This document shows, in pieces, positions 1 through 7,875 of a stretch of DNA of 38,678 nucleotides. The notes beneath the pieces are model-generated. The model searched no databases. It was not told the DNA's origin and was given only the letters and a program-made list of their open reading frames with translations. The DNA is from a virus: positions 1 through 38,678 of the IMG/VR virus record IMGVR_UViG_3300032087_005120; one strand, given 5' to 3'. Made by a program: the position numbers and the translations under genes. The first letter of the stretch is position 1; each line of letters opens with the position of its first letter.

Positions 1-793
1 GTTTATCAATCTCACTATAATAGTAATCTGTGCGTGGATCAACACCTTGATTAACTAAATCTTCGTGAATTGCATATGCAACGTTGGTCATGACTTTATC
101 TCTGCCAAACCATTCGTTTTGCTCTGCCCAAGACTCAGCTTTTGGATCCTTAACAGCTTGAGGTTGAGGTTTTGGTATCTCAATCTCTTTCTCTTTAGGA
201 GCATTTGCTCTAGCCTCTTCAGCAGCTTTCATTTGCTCATACTTGTTTTGTTCTGCACCTAATCGTCCTATTTCTAATTGTGCAGATGCGACAGCATCAT
301 AATCCTGTTCTTCCATAGCTTTCTTCAGCTTTGCTTTCGCTGCTTCCATGGATCCAGTCAAACGACCACCCATCTCATTGACATAGCCACTATTAAGCTT
401 TCCTAATTCTTCTTGAATTTTATCTCGTTCCGCTTTAATAGCTTGAGCAATTTTTATTGCTTCTTCTTCACGTCGTCTAGACTCACCAAGTTGATAAGCA
501 TATTCATCAAATCTTTTCTGAACAGACTTACTATATTTTTCTTTGGAATCTTTTTTAGGTTCTTCGACTTCTACTTCTTCTTGCTTTGACTTGTCTTCGA
601 CAACGGGTTCTTCTTGACCATCATCTTGAATAGCCTCTGCTTCAAAAGTTTTCGTCTCCTGTGGAATCTCCACTTCCTTCTCTTCGGTAGGAGCAGCGAT
701 ATCTTCACTTTCAACCTCTACTGAATACTCAGCTTTTTTCTTTTGTTCTGACTGAGCTTGTAGTTCAGCAACTTGTCTATCTACTTCGTTCAT
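1..793 (-). CDS. Scaffold-like protein, C-terminus cut by window edge
   Basis: The frame is open from an ATG at 793 to base 1 with no stop, so only about 264 N-terminal residues are present. The visible part is very acidic and lysine/glutamate-rich (EVEEPKKDSKEKYSKSVQKR), then runs as a long charged helix-forming stretch (ESRRREEEAIKIAQAIKAER) typical of phage scaffolds. Its start overlaps the stop of the upstream co-chaperonin gene by 4 bases (ATGA), so the two are probably translationally coupled. Position after portal, holin cluster and co-chaperonin fits a scaffold that helps assemble the major capsid protein, whose gene should follow just outside the window. No enzymatic motif is seen. 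The scaffold role rests on composition and position, not on a recognised motif. Confidence 0.65.
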   Translation of the reverse strand, partial: MNEVDRQVAELQAQSEQKKKAEYSVEVESEDIAAPTEEKEVEIPQETKTFEAEAIQDDGQEEPVVEDKSKQEEVEVEEPKKDSKEKYSKSVQKRFDEYAYQLGESRRREEEAIKIAQAIKAERDKIQEELGKLNSGYVNEMGGRLTGSMEAAKAKLKKAMEEQDYDAVASAQLEIGRLGAEQNKYEQMKAAEEARANAPKEKEIEIPKPQPQAVKDPKAESWAEQNEWFGRDKVMTNVAYAIHEDLVNQGVDPRTDYYYSEIDK

Positions 794-1218
794 GCGTACA
801 CTCCTAACACATCTTCAGGACTATCAACGGTCCCTAAGATTTCATCATCGTTTAATATTCTGAGTTCGCCTCCCTCGATTTTGATTCGAGATCCAGCGTA
901 TCGAGCAATAATTACCCAGTCGCCTTTTTTACACCAAGGTCCATGTGGAAACTTATCCTTGTCTGCGTAAGCGTCGGGTCCGACTTCTAGGACTAAAGCA
1001 CATACAGAAGCAATTTGTTGTTCTTCTACTGCTTTGTCAGTTAATAAAACTCCACCTTTAGTCTTTGCCACACCTCGGTATGGAAGAACTACTAATCTCC
1101 AACCTGTTGGTTTGGGGACTCTACTTAGGTCTTGTTTTTCTTCTTCTTTTTTCTCAGCGGGTTTTATCCCCACTATCTTTTTTTCTTTGGGCATTATCAG
1201 CCCCGTCTGTGACGTCAT
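790..1218 (-). CDS. groES: GroES-like co-chaperonin (Cpn10)
   Basis: After a basic N-terminal tail the protein follows the Cpn10 pattern: KPTGWRLVVLP near residue 36, the mobile-loop region KTKGGVLLTDKAVEE, then EVGPDAY, GDWVIIARYAG and ILNDDEILGTVD. Cpn10 caps a GroEL chamber during folding. Phage versions usually work with the host GroEL to fold capsid proteins, which fits the adjacent scaffold gene. At 142 residues it is longer than cellular Cpn10 (about 97) because of extra N- and C-terminal segments. The first ATG is at 1218. A second in-frame ATG at 1194 (MPKEKK) would shorten the 65-base overlap with the preceding gene and is an equally plausible start. The stop overlaps the next gene's start (ATGA). 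Confidence 0.85.
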   Translation of the reverse strand: MTSQTGLIMPKEKKIVGIKPAEKKEEEKQDLSRVPKPTGWRLVVLPYRGVAKTKGGVLLTDKAVEEQQIASVCALVLEVGPDAYADKDKFPHGPWCKKGDWVIIARYAGSRIKIEGGELRILNDDEILGTVDSPEDVLGVYA

Positions 1219-1408
1219 CGTCGTCTACCTCCCATTTGCGATACAGATCCCTAATATCTGAATCGAGTTTGCGAAGAGAAGTGAGTTGCCCAACTAGGAA
1301 TTGGTATTTGTCCCAGTTCTCTACGTTTCCATCCATAATTACAGACTTTATATCGTCTTGTCTAGTAGTTATTAGACGTAAAATTGCTGAATATATATTT
1401 ACTTCCAC
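1154..1408 (-). CDS. Small acidic phage protein of unknown function (84 aa)
   Basis: 84 residues: an N-terminal helical part (IYSAILRLITTRQDDIKSV) then NVENWDKYQFLVGQLTSLRKL, and an Asp-rich tail (EVDDDDVTDGADN). Small proteins with a NVE-x-W/M-x-KYxFLxG segment are, from memory, common next to morphogenesis genes in podovirus-like phages. No function is known to me. It is tightly packed: its start shares base 1408 with the holin stop, and its 3' end overlaps the co-chaperonin start by up to 65 bases. That overlap means the Asp-rich tail is encoded in the same DNA as the chaperonin N-terminus, so either the chaperonin uses its second ATG or this stretch is dual-coding. Confidence 0.7.
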   Translation of the reverse strand: MEVNIYSAILRLITTRQDDIKSVIMDGNVENWDKYQFLVGQLTSLRKLDSDIRDLYRKWEVDDDDVTDGADNAQRKKDSGDKTR

Positions 1409-1827
1409 TATTTATCAGAATTAATTTTCTTTAATTTTTCAAAACTCCTGATTCCTGACATGCCGAGGAGAGCCATGACAAGCGGGAATAAGGTAGCCAT
1501 ATCAAGTTCCGGTAGTGGATTATGTGGAATGCTGAAAGCTGCAAGAATAAAAATAACAAATTGTTTTAATACATACTCCCACAATATTGCGAGAGCACAA
1601 CTCATTCCAATCAGTGGTCTCCAGGATCGTTGCATAATACCACCGATACCTGTAGCTGTAGACTTAGCGTCCGCTAAGTTAATATCCATTTGTTTGGAAT
1701 TAATTTCGTTTTCTAGTTCTTGAAGTTTGATTTTGATTTGACCTTTTTCTTCTTCTGAAGTGTGAACACTGTCGATCACTTTACCAACAGTGTCCACCAA
1801 AGATCCGCCTAAAATTTTAGATAACAT
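1408..1827 (-). CDS. Holin, three-TM type
   Basis: 139 residues from the ATG at 1827. A charged amphipathic N-terminal half (TSEEEKGQIKIKLQELENEI) precedes the RSWRPLIGMSCALAILWEY segment, then two more hydrophobic stretches (QFVIFILAAF; ATLFPLVMALLGMSGIRSFEK). This is the pattern of the gene-transfer-agent/3TM holin family (WRP motif, C-terminal GxxGxRxxEK). Holins form inner-membrane lesions that time lysis and release the endolysin, here probably the T4-type lysozyme at 27595-28056. An in-frame TTG at 1854 would add nine residues; the ATG at 1827 lies inside the end of the upstream 32-residue membrane protein gene, suggesting coupling. Location among morphogenesis genes, far from the lysozyme, is common in marine podoviruses. 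Confidence 0.8.
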   Translation of the reverse strand: MLSKILGGSLVDTVGKVIDSVHTSEEEKGQIKIKLQELENEINSKQMDINLADAKSTATGIGGIMQRSWRPLIGMSCALAILWEYVLKQFVIFILAAFSIPHNPLPELDMATLFPLVMALLGMSGIRSFEKLKKINSDK

Positions 1828-1915
1828 AAGTTGCGATAGCCCAACCGATAACAATACCGATCACGAGCCATTTTTTCTTGGGATGTTCTTCCCAAAGTTT
1901 TTTGATCATATCCAT
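1817..1915 (-). CDS. 32-residue single-span membrane protein
   Basis: Short gene found by reading the minus strand: a positively charged N-terminus (MDMIKKLWEEHPKKK) followed by one hydrophobic helix (WLVIGIVIGWAIATYVI). The start codon overlaps the stop of the preceding 122-residue gene as TAATG, and its last codons overlap the holin start, so it fits into a coupled chain. The layout (cytoplasmic basic tail, one transmembrane span, next to a holin) suggests a holin partner or antiholin-like regulator of lysis timing. That role is inference from position and topology only. It could also be a spanin-like fragment, but no signal peptide, lipobox or coiled coil is present. Confidence 0.65.
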   Translation of the reverse strand: MDMIKKLWEEHPKKKWLVIGIVIGWAIATYVI

Positions 1916-2283
1916 TAGAATACTCCTTTGAATTTGGTACCACGAATCGCAGCACCAGTTCCTCTCATGCCTTGAGAGTTAGGTCCCTTTTTAGGGGGAA
2001 CTGTTCTTGTGAGTCTTTTTCCTTCAACGGACCCACCCTTTTTAAATTTTTTAATCAATCCACCTTTTTTGGCTTCAACAACTTTGTCACCTTTTTTAGA
2101 ATCTTTTCGAGTCTTATCTCTAATCTCACGATTGCCTTCTTCATATATTCGTCTTTGAAAATCTTCAATCTCTTGGATTCGCTCCATCAGTTCTTCTTCT
2201 TTAGAAGCGTCCTCTTTGATCTCTTCCTTGAGTCTTTTAATTTCCTTCTTCGCCTCTTCTTTAGACATTTGTTGAACAGCCAT
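1915..2283 (-). CDS. Lysine-rich protein with RGTGAA...FKGVF C-terminal tag
   Basis: 122 residues. The first half is a highly charged coiled-coil-like helix (KEEAKKEIKRLKEEIKED, EELMERIQEIEDF). The second half is basic and glycine-rich (KKGGLIKKFKKGGSVEGK) and ends with the motif MRGTGAAIRGTKFKGVF. The same ending occurs in the next gene (2283-2549). From memory, such Lys/Gly-rich mini-proteins ending in RGTGAAxRG are frequent beside portal genes of marine phages. Their role is unknown; a DNA-associated internal capsid or assembly peptide is possible. Start and stop overlap both neighbours by one to three bases, indicating coupled translation. Confidence 0.75.
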   Translation of the reverse strand: MAVQQMSKEEAKKEIKRLKEEIKEDASKEEELMERIQEIEDFQRRIYEEGNREIRDKTRKDSKKGDKVVEAKKGGLIKKFKKGGSVEGKRLTRTVPPKKGPNSQGMRGTGAAIRGTKFKGVF

Positions 2284-2549
2284 TAAAATACTCCTTTGAA
2301 ACCTTTTCCTGTGACGGCTGCTCCTGTCCCACGGACCTCGCCACCATTAGCTTTTTTGGTCTTAGCCATCTTCTTAGCCATTTTCATTTCCTTTTCAGTA
2401 GCTGGACGTAAGCCAATCTCTAAAACCATACCACCGTCTCCTTTTTTCACAACGCCACCTTTTTTCATATAGCCCATTTTGTTTCTTACACCGGTGGGTA
2501 GCTTTGCAAGACCTGGGTTTTTCTTTTTATCAACTGGTTTTAGTGCCAT
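2283..2549 (-). CDS. Lysine-rich mini-protein with RGTGAA...FKGVF tag
   Basis: 88 residues, strongly basic, with KKGG and KKMAKTKKANGGE segments and a C-terminus RGTGAAVTGKGFKGVF nearly identical to that of the neighbouring 122-residue protein. The two proteins differ elsewhere, so the tail behaves like a shared module. No catalytic or membrane motif is seen. A good Shine-Dalgarno (AGGAG, read on the minus strand) precedes the ATG at 2549. Its position between portal and holin genes suggests a structural or assembly role. The function is unknown. Confidence 0.75.
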   Translation of the reverse strand: MALKPVDKKKNPGLAKLPTGVRNKMGYMKKGGVVKKGDGGMVLEIGLRPATEKEMKMAKKMAKTKKANGGEVRGTGAAVTGKGFKGVF

Positions 2550-2558
2550 TGTAATCTC

Positions 2559-2819
2559 CTAATGTATCGTACTATTATATAGAGGCAGTGCCTCGTATTT
2601 ATAATTTGCCAATAATCTTAGCAGATCTTGAGTTTCTTTTAAACCTAATTCTCGGTTCATGGCCCACTGTCCTGCAGCGAGAAAAGAACTAGCAATGGCT
2701 AACGGATCTTGGCCCTGTGAAACATATAAACTATATAACATTTTAAATTCGTAAGTAAGAGAATCAACGGAAGCCCTATCTACTTTATCTAAGGGGTTAT
2801 TTTTTTCTTTTTTTGACAT
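2559..2819 (-). CDS. Hypothetical helical protein (86 aa)
   Basis: Start chosen at the ATG at 2819 ([19 protein letters not shown]), which overlaps the 47-residue upstream gene by 23 bases; an in-frame upstream start would extend the overlap without adding a recognisable segment. The body is helical ([39 protein letters not shown]). This pattern recalls a small conserved phage protein encoded next to portal genes, with no known activity. It is one link in a compact minus-strand chain from terminase to scaffold. Hypothetical. Confidence 0.7.
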   Translation of the reverse strand: MSKKEKNNPLDKVDRASVDSLTYEFKMLYSLYVSQGQDPLAIASSFLAAGQWAMNRELGLKETQDLLRLLANYKYEALPLYNSTIH

Positions 2820-2940
2820 TTGATTTACCTGCCTTCTGTAGAGCAATTGCAATTGCTTGTTTCTGAGGTTTACCTTCTTTCCTCAGTTTAGATATATTAG
2901 CACTAACTGTACGATTACTACTACCTTTTTTTAGAGGCAT
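2797..2940 (-). CDS. Basic 47-residue protein of the MPLKKGxS type
   Basis: Short gene found by reading the minus strand. The protein begins [19 protein letters not shown] and continues [21 protein letters not shown] before a lysine-rich end. From memory this is a very common phage mini-protein (MPLKKG-S...N-I-x-L...GxPQKQAxAIAL-KAGKS) near portal or terminase genes, which makes the call secure despite its size. Its role is not established; the basic character and short helices suggest nucleic-acid or capsid-interior contact. It overlaps the portal gene's 3' end by 20 bases and the next gene's start by 23 bases. Confidence 0.8.
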   Translation of the reverse strand: MPLKKGSSNRTVSANISKLRKEGKPQKQAIAIALQKAGKSNVKKRKK

Positions 2941-5314
2941 TTAATCTCTCTCTTTGAACAGCAGTTCTTTGATTTTGAATTCGTTGTTGCTGTGCTAGTT
3001 TGGCGGCATCAATAGATTTTTTGTAACTTAATTTTTCTTCTTCTAATTTATGTTGAGCAAGATCGTCAGCTGCATCGACATTAATTTTTTGTTGTTCTAG
3101 TTCCAACTCTTTCATCTTTAAGTCGACTAATGGATCGGGTCCACTACCTAAAGGTAAAGCTTCTTGTTCTTCTGCGACCATGTCATCGGTAATAGCTGCA
3201 ATCTTCACGGCTACTTGATTTTCAATTTGTGCTTGGAACTGTTGTTGTAGTTCTGGTGGAACTTGTCCTCCAAACTTCGCAGCTTCTTGTTGTAAGATTG
3301 GTTCTAGTTCGATCATCACTTCTTTTCTTGCTTGTGCAGAAACGTGTTCAATCACGTGTGCTTGAAGTACAGTTAAAACTTGTGGATTGTTTCTCACCAA
3401 ATACGAACTCATAAAGGCACGGTGTGCTTCCATGTGAGCGATATGATCTTGCTCTGGGAACACAGTTAGTTGTCCCATCATTAACGCTTGTGAGTTCTCG
3501 ACACCAGGATCCATCGGTTGTGGTCCTGCGGGTGGTGGTAAAATATTTTCAATTTGTTGGACACCTAACGCCATATACATTCTGCGATACGCTTCGTATA
3601 AATTGTGAATCTCTGGATTGCTCTGTGCTAATTGTAATTGTGTTTGTGCCAACATAATTCTCTGTGACATCGAGAAAATGTTTGGATCAGATACAGGTAA
3701 GACATCGACTCTTTCATCAAAGTCCGTTGTCTTGACGGCACGATTACCACCAGAAACTTCATACGGATATTCCCCTGGCAGAGCAGTAGCAAATAATTTT
3801 GCGAGTAATTGAAATTCTTCCTTTTGTGCGTAGTGGCATCTTTTGTGAATACCACTCATGACTTTGGAGCCTTGTTCTAATAATGCCATGGTGGTACCGA
3901 CAGGGTTCGCTTGCGAACCATCTCCTACCTTCATATCAGCAATAGCTGCAAATCTTCTTCCTGCATCCACCACATAACCGAGTAACTGAAATAATGTTCC
4001 ATCGGGTCCTTTGTAAGGTAGTGGCATTAATGCATTTCGTAAATCTCCTCCAGGTGCATCGACATCTCTAAACTCACCTGGTGTTAGAGGCTCTTCATCA
4101 TCTCTGACACGAAGTCCTCTAGATTTAAAACCAGCAGGTAAGTTGGATAATGTACCTGCATCTAACAATGCTCGTAGTGCGGCTGTGGCTGTGCGAGTCA
4201 AACCGCCAAGCATGTGTACTAAACCAAAACCATAAAATCCGAGACCAGGTAAAAACTTGTAGTGGACAAAATATTTTTGTCTCATAAACATTGGATCGCT
4301 CGGTAAATAGTTTCGATAGATTGATAAAATTTTTCCTGTGCCTTGTTCCAGTGTCACAACGTAAGGCAGTTTTAGTCCTGTGGGCTCACCATTCGCTCCG
4401 AGGTTTTCATACCCTTCAAGATCTAAATCAACGTGCATTTCCAGTAACTGATACTGTCCTGCATATTCCGATTTTTGAACGCCTTCTAACTCGTCGTACT
4501 TTTCTTGAATATCCGAATACGAAGAATACAATTCGTCGTTCTCATCAATTTCAATATCTCGGTAAAAACCAGAAATCATTTGTCGCTTTAAATCGTTCGG
4601 AGAAATTTTTATAACGTGAGTAATTCTTTCGGCATCTTCTAATTCCGATGCTCCGTAGTTCACCACCAAGTCTTCACTCGGAATAAACTTCGAACACGGT
4701 CTTCCCATGTTGCCATCAAAATAAACTTTTTTAAATGCACTCCCTGCTAACGGTAAATGAAAAAGTAATTGATCCATTTCGGGATCGTACTCTTTCATCT
4801 TGTACATGATTTGATAGTTCATAAAATCTTTCACTCGCTCTGCCTGTTGTTCCACCTCAGGAGTTGCTTCTCCTAAGATGGTTGTCTTCACAGGTCCGCC
4901 CGCAGGCAAGAGCTCTTTATAAGCTCCTGCTTGAAACTGCGTGACGGCTTCAGCGAGTAGTGGATGAGAAACTGATGCAGCACCTCTGAAAGGTTCACTG
5001 ACTTCTTGATATTTGAATCCTAATAAATCTAATCCTTTGATGTAACTTTGTTCCCAATCTTTTCGACTGGTCTGGTCGACCGAGAACTGAGAGCGTAGCT
5101 CGTTTGAAATTTTCGCTAAGGATTCTTCGGGAATGACTTCGGCTAAGTTGTCGGCGAATCCATCACCGGTGTCCGTGGGCACGGGACCAAGGCTCACGGG
5201 CTCATCGCCCTCTACCTCAATCTCTAGCGGTGTATCTTCGCTAACTGTTTCTGTAACTATTTCTTCTTCCACACCTTGAGGTGCTTCGTTTAACGTTTTA
5301 TCAATTTCAGCCAT
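2921..5314 (-). CDS. Portal protein (head-to-tail connector)
   Basis: 797 residues, the large portal size seen in podovirus-like phages. After a very acidic N-terminus come an [24 protein letters not shown]-like opening ([19 protein letters not shown]), the [16 protein letters not shown] and GPVKTTILG segments, [13 protein letters not shown], and a glutamine-rich C-terminal helix region ([23 protein letters not shown]). Portals form a dodecameric ring at one capsid vertex, through which the terminase pumps DNA and to which the tail attaches. It sits 13 bases downstream of the large terminase gene, the normal pairing. The C-terminal ~100 residues are a charged, Gln/Ala-rich helix resembling the portal barrel, which reaches into the capsid. 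Confidence 0.85.
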   Translation of the reverse strand: MAEIDKTLNEAPQGVEEEIVTETVSEDTPLEIEVEGDEPVSLGPVPTDTGDGFADNLAEVIPEESLAKISNELRSQFSVDQTSRKDWEQSYIKGLDLLGFKYQEVSEPFRGAASVSHPLLAEAVTQFQAGAYKELLPAGGPVKTTILGEATPEVEQQAERVKDFMNYQIMYKMKEYDPEMDQLLFHLPLAGSAFKKVYFDGNMGRPCSKFIPSEDLVVNYGASELEDAERITHVIKISPNDLKRQMISGFYRDIEIDENDELYSSYSDIQEKYDELEGVQKSEYAGQYQLLEMHVDLDLEGYENLGANGEPTGLKLPYVVTLEQGTGKILSIYRNYLPSDPMFMRQKYFVHYKFLPGLGFYGFGLVHMLGGLTRTATAALRALLDAGTLSNLPAGFKSRGLRVRDDEEPLTPGEFRDVDAPGGDLRNALMPLPYKGPDGTLFQLLGYVVDAGRRFAAIADMKVGDGSQANPVGTTMALLEQGSKVMSGIHKRCHYAQKEEFQLLAKLFATALPGEYPYEVSGGNRAVKTTDFDERVDVLPVSDPNIFSMSQRIMLAQTQLQLAQSNPEIHNLYEAYRRMYMALGVQQIENILPPPAGPQPMDPGVENSQALMMGQLTVFPEQDHIAHMEAHRAFMSSYLVRNNPQVLTVLQAHVIEHVSAQARKEVMIELEPILQQEAAKFGGQVPPELQQQFQAQIENQVAVKIAAITDDMVAEEQEALPLGSGPDPLVDLKMKELELEQQKINVDAADDLAQHKLEEEKLSYKKSIDAAKLAQQQRIQNQRTAVQRERLNASKKR

Positions 5315-5327
5315 ACGTATTTATACC

Positions 5328-6809
5328 CTAAGAACCATAAAATGCAATCTTACGTCGAGGACGTTCTTCTATCTCCTCGTCGTAATCGTGAACCAATGCA
5401 CCGAACTGTCGATATCGCATCAACGCTTGTGTCATCGAATCCACATAGTCATCGTTTCTACCATAAGGGAAAGCGGCACATTCTTCAATAACTTCTTCTG
5501 CCCACTTAAACGGTGGATACCAAATCATTCCTGCTTCAAATAACGGTGCTACGGAGTTGACTCTCACTAATTTGTCGTTTCCTCTGCTCGGTGTGAAGTT
5601 GATCACGGGAATTCCCATGGCTTGCAGTTCGTGTGTGAGGGGCATACCCGTTGCTTTCGCTTCAATAATAATTTGTTCGGGCTGCCAATACTGGTTTTTC
5701 TCTAAAGCGATTCTTTTTAGCTCGGGAAAGTCCCACCGCCCACGGTCCGCTTCCATTAACAGCAAATTTTGCTTACCTGTCATCTCATTATAGAAAACTC
5801 CCCAGGTTGTAATCGCAGAATAGTCCGCTGTTGTCTTGGATGAGAACGCAGTATCGTAACTTTGAATGATATATTGCAACGGTGGCTGATCTTTGTCCCA
5901 TAATTGCCACCATTCACGCTTAATTATGGAAGTTTCTTCGGATGTGGGCTGTTGTTGCCACTGTGCATTCCATTTAGCCACGGGCAGTGAGGCTTTCACC
6001 GCTTCTAATTGATCTTTTTTCCAGAATTCTGGCCATTGAGGGGTGCCGTCGTCCATGAGCGCAGGGAAATCGACAATCTCCCACTTGTCTGCGAGCGGAT
6101 CTTTGGCTTGAGCCTCGATCAAACGCTCTGTTAAGTCGTCTTCTGACCAACGAGTCATGACTACAACGATACTTCCCCCAGGTTGAAGACGCTGACGAGG
6201 ACCTGAAGTGTACCATTCCCATGCATTCTCCATCGCAGTCTTACTTAAAGCGTCTTGTTCGGAGTGTGGATCGTCGATAATGAGCAAATCTGCACCACGA
6301 CCGGTTATAGATCCACCGACACCTGCTGCAAAATACTCCCCTCCGTGGTTCGTTTCCCATCTTCCAGCAGCTTGAGAGTCGGCTCGCAGCTCTGTGTCGG
6401 GGAATATGGACTTGAATTCGTTCTCGTTCATCAAATTTCTGACCTTACGACCAAAACGATAGGCTAGCTCGGCTGTATGGGTGGTTTGGATAATCTTTAA
6501 TTTAGGGTTATTGCCCATCATCCAGGCGGGAAAGAGATAACTGGCAAATTCTGACTTAGTATGTCGGGGTGGCATATTCACAATCAATCTAGAAATTTTT
6601 CCATCCCTGATGGCTTCTAATTTTTTAGAAATGATTTTATGGTGCCTCCCCTCTATGAAGTCGGGCCAAATGTTTTTTACAAAATTTCCAAAGGAGTCCC
6701 TAGAGTTCCTTGCAGATTCAAGTTGTACTTTCTTTAGCTCAAGCTTCTTGAGAAACAAAAGTCTCTCTTCTTGAGACATAGAAGACAAATCTGGTAGTAA
6801 ATCGCTCAT
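5328..6809 (-). CDS. terL: Terminase large subunit (packaging ATPase/nuclease)
   Basis: 493 residues. A deviant Walker A is visible at residues 79-87 (MPPRHTKSE), Walker B at about 173-183 (LLIIDDPHSE), and the coupling motif as VVVMTRWSEDDL. The nuclease half shows a first acidic residue in QSYDTAFSSKTTADYSAI, a second in IIIEAKATGMPL and a third in NDDYVDSMTQAL. The ATPase translocates DNA into the prohead through the portal and the RNase H-fold nuclease cuts the concatemer. It reads into the portal gene after 13 bases. The small subunit is unusually far away (11296-11901), separated by the AT-rich amidoligase cassette and nuclease genes. The surrounding DNA is clearly richer in G+C than that cassette. 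Confidence 0.95.
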   Translation of the reverse strand: MSDLLPDLSSMSQEERLLFLKKLELKKVQLESARNSRDSFGNFVKNIWPDFIEGRHHKIISKKLEAIRDGKISRLIVNMPPRHTKSEFASYLFPAWMMGNNPKLKIIQTTHTAELAYRFGRKVRNLMNENEFKSIFPDTELRADSQAAGRWETNHGGEYFAAGVGGSITGRGADLLIIDDPHSEQDALSKTAMENAWEWYTSGPRQRLQPGGSIVVVMTRWSEDDLTERLIEAQAKDPLADKWEIVDFPALMDDGTPQWPEFWKKDQLEAVKASLPVAKWNAQWQQQPTSEETSIIKREWWQLWDKDQPPLQYIIQSYDTAFSSKTTADYSAITTWGVFYNEMTGKQNLLLMEADRGRWDFPELKRIALEKNQYWQPEQIIIEAKATGMPLTHELQAMGIPVINFTPSRGNDKLVRVNSVAPLFEAGMIWYPPFKWAEEVIEECAAFPYGRNDDYVDSMTQALMRYRQFGALVHDYDEEIEERPRRKIAFYGS

Positions 6810-7090
6810 GTTTTCTGTGTATATTTATATACTAGCACTAACTATATACTACTTCTAATTTTAGGGGGTACCCCTCTTTTTTCAATAGTAATGTATTACT
6901 TCGTAATTCCTTAGTATCTCTTAACCAAAAAAAATTTCATTCTTCAATTTTTTTTGGTTAGGCACGCAAAAAAAAATTTTCATGCACAGGAGCAAAAAGT
7001 AATAATTTATTACGGAGCTGCGATTTGTGGTAATTTTTGGGGGGTGGGTGTTCCTGCACCAAATGCACAGGAACAGGAACACCGAATTAA
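6810..7090. repeat. Intergenic stretch with AT palindromes and a 10-bp inverted repeat
   Basis: No gene is seen in these 281 bases. They hold two members of the dispersed AT palindrome: GTAATGTATTAC at 6888-6899 and GTAATAATTTATTAC at 6999-7013, the latter with perfect 7-base arms. A perfect inverted repeat GGTGTTCCTG/CAGGAACACC lies at 7047-7056 and 7074-7083, and an alternative inner pairing GTTCCTG/CAGGAAC (7050-7056 with 7068-7074) is possible. It lies just past the stop of the amidotransferase gene but no T-run follows on either strand, so it is not a standard terminator. A poly-A/T tract lies around 6925-6980. This is the left border of the amidoligase cassette. Confidence 0.7.
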
Positions 7091-7873
7091 TTATCCTACT
7101 AATTTTTTACGATAGTTTTTAATTGTTTCTATTAATGGATAAGTATCCTCATTATAGACGCAGTGATCTATAAACATTTCAATTTCACTATCTGACATTT
7201 TTTTGAGTTCTATATCAGTAGGGGTTTCAATGAAATCATAATCAAAGCTATTACTATCATAGAGCGATAAACTTTTATTAGGATATAAATAACTAAAAGC
7301 AGTTTTTCTTGTATCCCAATAATCATTTGAAAACCAATTAGCGCCTTTATAGTTTCCTCTTTTCTCATTGATGATAATAAATTTTCTTGATTTGTTATCT
7401 AAGAAAATCATTTTATCTGATCCAATATGTTCAGCTAATTCTATTTGATAATTATTATTTAGAATTACATTTGGATTGTTCTTAAACAATGGTTTTAAAT
7501 TATGTTCATTGAAATGCCATGTATCCGAACAATTTTTATGAACTAATGGAATTGGCAATCTTGCGCCATTGTGCATCATACCAATAGTTCTATTATCTTG
7601 ATTGTAAGATATAAAAGGGTGGCAATTCTTTTTATTGATCTTTCCCTCAGTTTTATATCTAAAGTGCATAGCTATTGTATCAGTATTTTTTTTATGATCA
7701 TTGAAGAAAGTTTTCACTTCATTAAAATCATTTGGTAAAAACTTATCTGAAACAAAGTTATTTTTTTTGTTTAAATACATTACCCCAAAGCCATCAGAAT
7801 TTCTGTTGTATGCAGTTTCCATGTCATCAATGGATAATGATTTAATATCGTTCGCTAAAATAATTAAACACAT
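7091..7873 (-). CDS. Class II glutamine amidotransferase-like (Ntn hydrolase)
   Basis: 260 residues. It begins Met-Cys-Leu-Ile, so removal of Met exposes an N-terminal Cys, the nucleophile of class II glutamine amidotransferases. Family-like segments follow: NRNSDGFGVMY (about 24-34), AMHFRYKTEGKIN (about 68-80), and GMMHNGARL (near 103). These enzymes release ammonia from glutamine, or hydrolyse related gamma-glutamyl amides. The start lies 2 bases after the amidoligase stop, so the pair is an operon. In the amidoligase literature (Iyer, Aravind and colleagues, recalled) such a pairing suggests synthesis or trimming of an amide-linked product. The gene is very AT-rich compared with the terminase next door, suggesting transfer. 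No partner synthetase domain is fused. Confidence 0.75.
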   Translation of the reverse strand: MCLIILANDIKSLSIDDMETAYNRNSDGFGVMYLNKKNNFVSDKFLPNDFNEVKTFFNDHKKNTDTIAMHFRYKTEGKINKKNCHPFISYNQDNRTIGMMHNGARLPIPLVHKNCSDTWHFNEHNLKPLFKNNPNVILNNNYQIELAEHIGSDKMIFLDNKSRKFIIINEKRGNYKGANWFSNDYWDTRKTAFSYLYPNKSLSLYDSNSFDYDFIETPTDIELKKMSDSEIEMFIDHCVYNEDTYPLIETIKNYRKKLVG

Positions 7874-7875
7874 TT

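Noticed and set aside
5974-6222. Open frame of 82 codons on the minus strand inside terL
   Set aside because: It is in another frame of the terminase gene, with no ribosome site and no family-like segments.
7047-7083. Inverted repeat as a transcription terminator
   Set aside because: No T-run follows on either strand, so it does not meet the intrinsic-terminator pattern.
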